Positions 6,388-11,016 of a stretch of DNA of 11,016 bases are shown piece after piece. The translations under genes and the position numbers were made by a program. The stretch comes from Spirochaetales bacterium (lineage in GTDB: Bacteria; Spirochaetota; Spirochaetia; JAGLYY01), in the NCBI GenBank assembly GCA_023131935.1, contig JAGLYY010000441.1:1-11016 (forward strand), in the 5' to 3' direction. The notes under the pieces were generated by a model that saw only the letters and a program-made list of their open reading frames with translations, did no database searches and was not told the DNA's origin. Every line of letters begins with the position of its first letter. Position 1 is the first letter of the stretch.

Positions 6388-6416
6388 ATTATACTATTTT
6401 ATCAATAGGATATCCA
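6388..6416 (-). promoter_or_regulatory. Candidate sigma70-type promoter of the GAF/HD-GYP gene
   Basis: On the minus strand, a perfect TATAAT (6388-6393) lies 17 nt from TGGATA (6411-6416, 4 of 6). The predicted start is about 24 nt upstream of the ATG, leaving room for the AGAGGA ribosome binding site. An 8-bp palindrome GGATATCC (6408-6415) overlaps the -35 element. Confidence 0.6.
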
Positions 6417-6459
6417 AATCTTACGAATGATCCAGGGGATTTCTGCTATCGATCTCCCC

Positions 6460-6488
6460 TTGACAGATAATCATGGCAGGATCATAGT
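6460..6488 (+). promoter_or_regulatory. Promoter of the ModE-like/MocA-like pair, apparently giving a leaderless mRNA
   Basis: A perfect TTGACA (6460-6465) is followed after 17 nt by CATAGT (6483-6488, 4 of 6). Transcription would begin about 7 nt beyond the -10 element, at or next to the A of the ATG at 6495. No SD-like sequence is placed to serve that ATG; the nearest AGGA is 13 nt away, inside the promoter. Confidence 0.6.
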
Positions 6489-6494
6489 CCTTTT

Positions 6495-6863
6495 ATGGAA
6501 TTGAAAGTTAAACTATATCTGACAGATGAAGATGATGATAAATTCATGGGAATCGGTGTTCTCTGGCTCCTTCAGGGAATTATAAAATATCACTCGATCC
6601 GAAAAGCGGCAGGCGAGATGAGAATGTCTTACGCGAAAGCCCTGTCCCTTCTTTCCAAACTGGAAAAAAACCTCGAAAACCCTCTTACCATTCGTAAGAA
6701 GGGGGGAGACAGCCGGATCGGCACTGAGCTTACCCCTTTCGGTGAGAAATTCATCAATCTCTATGAAGATTTTCAAAACAACGTGAAAGAATCAGCCGGG
6801 CAAGAATTCATCTCCTTCACCCGTGATCTCTTGGCACTGAAACCGGATGTCCCTTTGAAATGA
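6495..6863 (+). CDS. ModE-type (LysR-like N-terminal) winged-helix transcription regulator, DNA-binding domain only
   Basis: This 122-residue protein resembles the N-terminal DNA-binding half of ModE. KFMGIGVLWLLQGI (16-29) forms the first helix. SIRKAAGEMRMSYAKALSLL (34-53) is the helix-turn-helix with the family's SY(S/A)KA recognition start. KLEKNLENPLTIRKKGGDSRIGTELTPFGEKFI (55-87) makes the next helix, the wing and the final helix. The molybdate-binding Mop/TOBE domains of full ModE (about 260 residues) are absent, so it must sense its signal otherwise or work with another factor. Homologs of this short form often neighbour molybdenum-related genes. The first ATG is used because the leading strand MELKVKLYLTDEDDDKF is typical of the short family. 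No ribosome binding site precedes it. The stop overlaps the next ATG (ATGA), indicating translational coupling. Confidence 0.85.
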   Translation: MELKVKLYLTDEDDDKFMGIGVLWLLQGIIKYHSIRKAAGEMRMSYAKALSLLSKLEKNLENPLTIRKKGGDSRIGTELTPFGEKFINLYEDFQNNVKESAGQEFISFTRDLLALKPDVPLK

Positions 6864-7435
6864 ACCTTGAATACGACTGCATAGTGCTTGCGGCGGGAGA
6901 ATCCAACCGAATGGCCGGCTGGAAGATGTTACTCCCCTGGGGTGAAAGTACCATTTTAGAAACATCATTGAATCATGCCCTTCAGACTTGCGGGCGAATT
7001 ATACTTGTCACCGGCTTCAAGGCCGATGAAATCGTCTCCCGGTTCCAGGGACGGTCAAGAATCCACCTTGTTCACAACCATGAGTATTCCCGGGGCATGT
7101 TCTCCTCCATACAGAGAGGAGTTGCGGCTGTTTCCACAGAGCGGTTTTTTGTAACCCATGGAGATATGCCTTTAATACTGCCGGAAGTGTTTTTCAGGTT
7201 GGCAGAAGCAGGATCCGCCGATGTTTGCCGTCCTGTTTTCAAAGGGACACCGGGACATCCTGTTTTAATTCATAAGAAAGTCATTCCGGCTATCCTGAAT
7301 GCTCCCTCTTCTTTCACCATGGCGGAAGTTTTTTCAGAGTTTTCTATGAAAAAAATAGAAATGCCCTTCCCGGGAGTAGTGATCGATATCGATACTCCCA
7401 CTGACTATCGGAAAGCCTTAAGAATGCTTTTTTAA
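6860..7435 (+). CDS. MocA/YgfJ-family nucleotidyltransferase (molybdenum cofactor cytidylyltransferase-like)
   Basis: This 191-residue protein has a GT-A/MobA-like NTP-transferase fold. LAAGESNRM (10-18) with K22 in KMLLPWG binds the nucleotide. NHEYSRGMFSSIQRG (73-87) matches the family's N-x(5)-GM-x-SS pattern. HGDMPLI (100-106, Asp102) is a metal-binding site, RPVFKGTPGHPVLI (124-137) is the typical GHP segment, and IDIDTPTDY (175-183) is the C-terminal metal motif. Relatives attach CMP to molybdopterin cofactor (MocA) or serve maturation of molybdenum hydroxylases (YgfJ). Short single-domain proteins of this group cannot be assigned firmly by sequence, and a sugar or other cofactor substrate is possible. 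It overlaps the ModE-like gene by 4 nt and has no SD of its own, so its translation is probably coupled. That pairing is the main reason to favour a molybdenum role. No xanthine-dehydrogenase-type hydroxylase gene is in the window. Confidence 0.85.
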   Translation: MNLEYDCIVLAAGESNRMAGWKMLLPWGESTILETSLNHALQTCGRIILVTGFKADEIVSRFQGRSRIHLVHNHEYSRGMFSSIQRGVAAVSTERFFVTHGDMPLILPEVFFRLAEAGSADVCRPVFKGTPGHPVLIHKKVIPAILNAPSSFTMAEVFSEFSMKKIEMPFPGVVIDIDTPTDYRKALRMLF

Positions 7436-7455
7436 AACATAACTGTTCAGGTAGA

Positions 7456-7515
7456 AGGCTGTAGGGAGGAAGGCTGTAGGTAGATAGGCTGTAGGCTGTT
7501 AGGTAGGATAGGCTG
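7456..7515 (+). repeat. 15-bp tandem repeat, four units, in the left arm
   Basis: The units begin at 7456, 7471, 7486 and 7501. The first three start with the identical AGGCTGTAGG followed by a variable 5 nt (GAGGA, TAGAT, CTGTT); the fourth is the diverged AGGTAGGATAGGCTG. The exact 15-bp period suggests expansion by slippage. Confidence 0.75.
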
Positions 7516-7670
7516 ACTAAGTGGTGATCCTAATCTATCGGGAAGCCAGGTAATTCCACAGGGAAGAAATATATGAGTTGACCTCTCAAATATGACATTT
7601 CCGGCTGTGAATTAAAAATTGCGCAAACAGAAAGGGTTTTGGGTGCCATGCTTCGATCAACGCGTAAACC

Positions 7671-7699
7671 CTAATAGCCTAATAGCCTACAGCCTAAAC
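7671..7699 (+). repeat. Short tandem repeat CTAATAGC in the right arm
   Basis: Two identical 8-bp units (7671-7678, 7679-7686) are followed by the variants CTACAGC and CTAAAC. The sequence is complementary in content to the left array (TAGG/GGCT versus CCTA/AGCC), making the two arrays inverted with respect to each other. Confidence 0.65.
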
Positions 7700-7715
7700 A
7701 ACCTGAATTGTTAAC

Positions 7716-7744
7716 TTGACAACCATTAGGTGAGGGCATAATAT
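7716..7744 (+). promoter_or_regulatory. Strong sigma70-type promoter of the ABC importer operon
   Basis: A perfect TTGACA (7716-7721), an ideal 17-nt spacer and TAATAT (7739-7744, 5 of 6 to TATAAT) are present. The predicted start is near 7751, giving a 5' leader of about 28 nt to the ATG at 7779. This is the best promoter in the window and implies high basal expression unless repressed. Confidence 0.8.
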
Positions 7745-7756
7745 CCATTATATATT
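7740..7756. promoter_or_regulatory. Candidate operator over the -10/start region of the ABC operon
   Basis: AATAT (7740-7744) and ATATT (7752-7756) are inverted about a 7-nt spacer, and the right half continues into CG. The AT-rich TATAT...CG character recalls ModE half-sites (CGTTATAT / ATATAACG in E. coli), but the match is partial. A repressor bound here would cover the -10 element and start site. Given the ModE-type gene upstream this is plausible, though AT-rich promoter DNA often yields such short repeats by chance. Confidence 0.3.
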
Positions 7757-7778
7757 CGTTTAAACAATGGAGACTCCT

Positions 7779-8870
7779 ATGTATAAGAGTATGCACAAGA
7801 GTATGCAAAAAAAATGCCTTGTTCTTCTATTATTAGCTCTCTTTTTCATTCTACCGGCTTTCAGCACCGGGACCAGGGAAGTTGATAATCCGATAGTCAT
7901 CACCGACAGTACGGGAAATACTGTACGGCTCAAATCCCTGCCTCAGAGGATAACATTTGTCGGCAGGGCTTCCATTATGGTTGCCGACGCCCTCTACATG
8001 TTCCCGGAAGTTTTGGACCGTTTGGTAGGTGTGGGATTCACCAACCAGGGGAGAGGAGAATTCATTGCTGATATTGATCCCGGTTACGCGGAGAAAATCT
8101 GCCTTCAACATACCGTCGGCCCTGAACAGATCGCCGCAACCCGCCCGGATATGGTTATTATGAAGAGTTTCCTCAAAGAAAGCCTGGGAGATTCGGTAAC
8201 TCTCCTTGGGATCCCGGTTGTTTATCTCAGGCTTGAGACCCCGGAACTCTATCTGAAGGATTTTGAGGTTATCGGCCAAATCCTGGGAAATACCGAGAGG
8301 GCCGATTTCATTAAAGATTACTATACATCGAGTCTTGAAATGGTTTCCAACCGAACTTCAGGAATAGAGAACAGACCAAAAGTACTCTTTCTCTATCACA
8401 GCGCCCGGGATGGGATAGTTGCTTTCAATGTACCTCCGCTCAATTGGATCCAATCGATGATGGTAGAGCTTGCGGGGGGTGAACCGGTGTGGACCGGTGG
8501 GGTTATTGGAAATGGATGGACAAAGGTAAATTTCGAACAGATAGCGGTATGGGACCCCGATCAGATTTTCCTGGTTGCATATAAACAGGAAGAGAAGAAA
8601 ATCATTGAAAGGTTGAAAAATGACCCCCAATGGAAGGAGCTGGCCGCGGTACAGGCTGATAAGCTTTTCGCCTTTCCTGTTGATTACTACAGTTGGGACC
8701 AACCCGACTCCCGGTGGATTCTCGGGCTCTCCTGGCTCGCCAAACAAATTCACCCTGAACTCTTTTCCGACCTCGATATTGAAGAATTGACAAAAGACTT
8801 CTTCCTTACTTTGTATCCTATGGATGAATCCCAATACCGGGAACTCATCCTACCAAAACTTGGGTGGTAA
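7779..8870 (+). CDS. FecCD-type ABC importer, periplasmic substrate-binding protein (Peripla_BP_2 family)
   Basis: This 363-residue exported protein captures the substrate for the permease and ATPase encoded downstream. A basic N-terminus (MYKSMHKSMQKK) and hydrophobic core (13-27) form a Sec signal, with likely cleavage after AFS (27-29). No cysteine lies at the cleavage site, so it is not an evident lipoprotein. The mature part opens with ITDSTGNTVRL and LPQRITFVGRAS, typical of the family. A two-lobe layout with a rigid linking helix is expected. Near the C-terminus SWDQPDSRWILGLSWLAKQIHPE (305 onward) matches the family's PxxRxxLGxxWLA helix. Four in-frame ATGs lie 12 nt apart (7767, 7779, 7791, 7803). 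I chose 7779 because GGAG lies 6 nt before it and 7767 has no ribosome binding site. The family binds siderophores, haem, cobalamin or molybdate/tungstate; context favours the last. Confidence 0.9.
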   Translation: MYKSMHKSMQKKCLVLLLLALFFILPAFSTGTREVDNPIVITDSTGNTVRLKSLPQRITFVGRASIMVADALYMFPEVLDRLVGVGFTNQGRGEFIADIDPGYAEKICLQHTVGPEQIAATRPDMVIMKSFLKESLGDSVTLLGIPVVYLRLETPELYLKDFEVIGQILGNTERADFIKDYYTSSLEMVSNRTSGIENRPKVLFLYHSARDGIVAFNVPPLNWIQSMMVELAGGEPVWTGGVIGNGWTKVNFEQIAVWDPDQIFLVAYKQEEKKIIERLKNDPQWKELAAVQADKLFAFPVDYYSWDQPDSRWILGLSWLAKQIHPELFSDLDIEELTKDFFLTLYPMDESQYRELILPKLGW

Positions 8871-9886
8871 TGATACGGAACAGAAGTGAAAAAGCTCTCC
8901 TCAGCCAGGGGGGATGGATAACCCTGACCCTGTTTATCCTCCTCATAGTTTTCGCTGTCGCCCTCCTTTTGGGGCGGTACCCTAAGGCAGGGCTTATGTC
9001 CCCGGCTCTGCTCCAGGAAGATCCCCTGGCCCAAAAACTTCTCCTCAACTTGAGACTGCCCAGGGTACTGACCGCGCTCCTTCTCGGCATGGCCCTCTCG
9101 GGAGCAGGCATGGTTTTTCAGATGATCTTCGCGAACCCTCTTGTGGAACCGGGGTTTCTCGGAGTCTCTCAGGGAGCAGCTTTCGGGGCCTCCGTCAGCA
9201 TCGTTTTTGTTACTACCTCAATTTGGGCCATTCAGGGTTTTGCCGCGTCGTTCGCGATACTTGGATTAGGGTTTTCCTATTTCATAGCCAGAAAGGTCCG
9301 GTTCGGGGGGTGGGTAATAAGGCTCATCCTCGCGGGGATTTCAGTATCCGCCCTTTTTACCGCGGGAATCGGGATCTTGAAATACATCGCGGACCCTGTC
9401 AGTCAGCTTCCCGAAATCACCTTCTGGATGCTCGGAGGCCTCTGGAACATAACCTGGAGGGAATATCTTACAATCCTTCCAATAGTGGCCCCCTCCCTGA
9501 TCATCATCTATCTCATGCGGTGGAGGTTGAATCTTCTCTGTTTGAACGATGAGACATCTTTCTCACTCGGAATCGCACCGGGAAGGGAAAGGATAGTCTT
9601 CCTCCTCCTCGCTACCCTTGCAACCGCCTCGGTGATTTCAGTCAGCGGTATTGTAGGATGGGTTGGATTAATTGTACCCCATATTGCCCGCAGGTTATAC
9701 CGTTCCGATACCCGTTACGCCCTCACCGGTTCCATGCTTCTTGGGGGGATGTTTACACTTATCTGTGACAGCATTGCCCGAACTGTCCTCATGGGGGAAA
9801 TCCCCCTTGGGATTCTGACATCCGCTATTGGAGCAACAATCTTCATGGCACTGTTAATGACCCGAACAGTCAAGGTGGAAAAATGA
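8870..9886 (+). CDS. FecCD-type ABC importer, membrane permease
   Basis: This 338-residue inner-membrane protein has about ten hydrophobic segments, the usual length for FecCD/BtuC/MolB permeases, which act as homodimers. Family motifs are in order: RLPRVLTALLLGMALSGAG (62-80), NPLVEPGFLGVSQGAAFGAS (89-108), FWMLGGL (185-191), FSLGIAPGRE (231-240), GLIVPHIARRL (266-276, the ATPase-coupling region) and EIPLGILTSAIGA (310-322). The start ATG overlaps the TAA of the binding-protein gene by one base (TAATG). An in-frame GTG at 8864 would add two residues, but the coupled ATG is simpler. The substrate cannot be read from the permease alone. It forms one operon with the genes on either side. Confidence 0.93.
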   Translation: MIRNRSEKALLSQGGWITLTLFILLIVFAVALLLGRYPKAGLMSPALLQEDPLAQKLLLNLRLPRVLTALLLGMALSGAGMVFQMIFANPLVEPGFLGVSQGAAFGASVSIVFVTTSIWAIQGFAASFAILGLGFSYFIARKVRFGGWVIRLILAGISVSALFTAGIGILKYIADPVSQLPEITFWMLGGLWNITWREYLTILPIVAPSLIIIYLMRWRLNLLCLNDETSFSLGIAPGRERIVFLLLATLATASVISVSGIVGWVGLIVPHIARRLYRSDTRYALTGSMLLGGMFTLICDSIARTVLMGEIPLGILTSAIGATIFMALLMTRTVKVEK

Positions 9887-10674
9887 GTACTTCATTGATC
9901 CATTTGTCGGAGATTAGTTTTACCTACCGGGAGGAGAAAAATACCGTTCTTTACGACCTCACCCTCGACATAGAAAGGAACAGTGTCACCTCCATCCTGG
10001 GTCCGAATGGTGCGGGAAAAACCACCCTGCTTCACCTCATTCTGGGATGGAAGAAAAGCCCGTCGGGTAGAATCCTTCTTCATGGAGAGCCCATTTCAGG
10101 ATACTCCAGGAAAGCCATGGGCAGGATCATGGGGCTCGTACCCCAGTCGGAATATATTTCATTCGAATACAGTCTCCTCGAATATGTCCTGTTAGGCAGA
10201 GCGCCCCATCTTGGCTCCCTTGAGATGCCTTCGAAGAAAGATTGTATTATCGCCATGGAGTCACTGGAAACCGTGGGTCTCGCGGAACTTGCGGAACGCC
10301 CGGTGACCCACCTGAGCGGCGGGGAAAGGCAGCTGGTAATGGTTGCCCGGACCTTGGCCCAGGAACCGGAAATCATTCTGTTAGATGAACCCACAAGCCA
10401 CCTGGACCTCGCGAATAAAATCCGTTTGCTTGGGGTCCTTATGGAGTTGAGGGACCGGGGGGTTACTATCATCTTCACGAGCCATGAACCGGATATGGCA
10501 GCCTCTGTCAGTACGCACATGGCATTGATGAGGGATGGCCGGATACAATACTCCGGTCAGGTTGATGAGGTCCTCTCCGGCGATCATTTGAGTGATGTTT
10601 ATGGTATCCCGGTAAAAATTGAAGATTGCGGTGATCAAAAGGTAATCATCTGGCACCATCCGGGAAATCAATAG
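9883..10674 (+). CDS. FecCD-type ABC importer, ATP-binding protein (FecE/BtuD/MolC type)
   Basis: This 263-residue cytoplasmic ATPase drives the importer as a dimer. All motifs are intact: Walker A GPNGAGKTT (40-48), Q-loop Gln88 in LVPQ, signature LSGGERQ (144-150), Walker B IILLDE (164-169), D-loop SHLD (172-175) and switch His201 in TSHEPD. The spacing and the YVLLGRAPHLG segment (101-111) are typical of the iron-complex/cobalamin/molybdate class. The ATG overlaps the permease stop (ATGA), with GGTGGA 4 nt upstream. The C-terminal tail after about residue 240 is short and lacks a regulatory TOBE domain, as is normal for this class. The last 7 bp overlap the end of the convergent NTPase gene, and no intrinsic terminator is visible. 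Confidence 0.95.
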   Translation: MSTSLIHLSEISFTYREEKNTVLYDLTLDIERNSVTSILGPNGAGKTTLLHLILGWKKSPSGRILLHGEPISGYSRKAMGRIMGLVPQSEYISFEYSLLEYVLLGRAPHLGSLEMPSKKDCIIAMESLETVGLAELAERPVTHLSGGERQLVMVARTLAQEPEIILLDEPTSHLDLANKIRLLGVLMELRDRGVTIIFTSHEPDMAASVSTHMALMRDGRIQYSGQVDEVLSGDHLSDVYGIPVKIEDCGDQKVIIWHHPGNQ

Positions 10675-11016
10675 TTCTTCATTATTTTTTTAACCAATTC
10701 ATACAGAAGGAGCTGCCTGTTCTCCCCGGTAACCTCCACAACCTCAGGTTGATTATCCTGAAAGAACCGGGAAACAAACCGGTTTATCAGTTCGGGACGT
10801 ACAACAAGCATAAGGATTTTTACGGGAGAGGATGGAAGCTCAGGAAGGACCGCCGCGTACCCTTCTCCCCTGATCAATTCAAGTGGTCCAATTTCATCGA
10901 GAACAATCAGATCGGCCTGCAGGTTTATCGCTTCGCGAACCGCTGATATCCCCAGGCGAAAACCTTCACTGCTGAAGGACCAGGGGCCCAATCGCGGACC
11001 ATCCAAAGAACCATTT
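10668..11016 (-). CDS. THEP1-type nucleoside triphosphatase (NTPase_1 family), C-terminal part, cut by right edge
   Basis: The 115 visible codons continue open to the window end, so the true start and the P-loop (Walker A) lie outside. Members are usually about 170-190 residues. Visible family features are the WSFSSEGFRLGISAVREAI segment, the Walker B-like LIVLDEIGPLEL with its DE pair, GEGYAAVLPEL, the strand ILMLVVRPELI, and a C-terminal helix. THEP1-like enzymes hydrolyse ATP and other nucleoside triphosphates, and their cellular role is poorly known. Related small NTPases are sometimes found beside molybdenum transport or hydroxylase genes, which fits the neighbours, though this gene is on the opposite strand. 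It ends with TGA inside the last codons of the ABC ATPase gene (7-bp tail-to-tail overlap), so read-through of one would make antisense RNA to the other. Confidence 0.8.
   Translation of the reverse strand, partial: NGSLDGPRLGPWSFSSEGFRLGISAVREAINLQADLIVLDEIGPLELIRGEGYAAVLPELPSSPVKILMLVVRPELINRFVSRFFQDNQPEVVEVTGENRQLLLYELVKKIMKNY

Larger units (their letters stand above)
7446..7707. mobile_element. Non-coding inverted-repeat element (MITE-like), about 262 bp
   Basis: This element fills most of the 343-bp gap between the MocA-like gene and the ABC operon. The ends are inverted copies beginning TTCAGGT at 7446 and ending ACCTGAA at 7707. Inside them, a 10-mer AGGCTGTAGG (7456) is matched by its exact complement CCTACAGCCT (7686-7695). 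With a 2-nt gap, the two ends pair imperfectly over roughly 36 nt. The left end is built of four 15-bp units and the right end of 8-bp units. The interior (7516-7665) has no ORF and nothing I recognise. I cannot see a clear target-site duplication. It could be a miniature inverted-repeat element, an expanded intergenic repeat family or a structured RNA. Its right end stops 8 bp before the -35 element of the ABC operon. Confidence 0.5.

Noticed and set aside
7520..7590. Possible cobalamin riboswitch upstream of the FecCD-type importer (GGGAAGCCAGGTAATTCC looks like part of a B12 box)
   Set aside because: The essential downstream core (CCCGCCACTG-type box) is absent, the segment lies upstream of the strong promoter at 7716-7744 and so outside the importer's mRNA, and the similarity is short.
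7516..7665. Molybdenum-cofactor riboswitch or other structured RNA in the interior of the repeat element
   Set aside because: I could not lay out a convincing set of conserved stems, and it lies upstream of the importer's promoter. A covariance-model search would be needed to decide.

Overview
The window looks like a chromosomal stretch of a Gram-negative bacterium with mid-range GC. Abundant partner-switching and HD-type signalling genes, plus an exported (non-lipoprotein) binding protein ending its leader in AFS-TG, would suit a free-living spirochaete (Spirochaetota). No phylogenetic marker gene is present, so this placement is an inference. Gene packing is tight, with ATGA overlaps, short gaps, and several TTG/GTG starts backed by clear Shine-Dalgarno (SD) sequences.

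Left part (1-6357) is signalling. At the left edge, the first 20 codons of a HicA-type toxin gene run off the window on the minus strand. Next comes a minus-strand operon, in transcription order: a pseudo-receiver/HATPase (RsbW/SpoIIAB-type) protein, a STAS anti-anti-sigma protein, an alpha/beta hydrolase, and a second, paralogous STAS protein. Divergent from it, across about 240 bp holding a perfect 10-bp inverted repeat, is a plus-strand pair: a coiled-coil PP2C/SpoIIE (RsbU-type) phosphatase and an HDOD-domain protein. A GAF/HD-GYP protein, a probable cyclic-di-GMP phosphodiesterase, converges on this pair. Together these supply every component of a partner-switching circuit (kinase, two phosphorylatable antagonists, phosphatase), but no sigma factor is in view.

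Right part (6460-11016) looks like metal or molybdenum metabolism. A ModE-type winged-helix regulator, possibly translated from a leaderless mRNA, overlaps a MocA/YgfJ-type cytidylyltransferase-like gene. A 343-bp gap follows. It contains a roughly 260-bp inverted-repeat element with no ORF, then a textbook sigma70-type promoter. That promoter drives a three-gene FecCD-type ABC importer (binding protein, permease, ATPase) coupled by 1- and 4-bp overlaps. A THEP1-type nucleoside triphosphatase, cut by the right edge, converges on the importer with a 7-bp tail-to-tail overlap.

The ModE-like and MocA-like neighbours suggest that the importer carries molybdate or tungstate (like MolABC of Haemophilus) rather than iron-siderophore or cobalamin. 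This is inference from context. No tRNA, rRNA, CRISPR array, transposase or convincing intrinsic terminator was seen.
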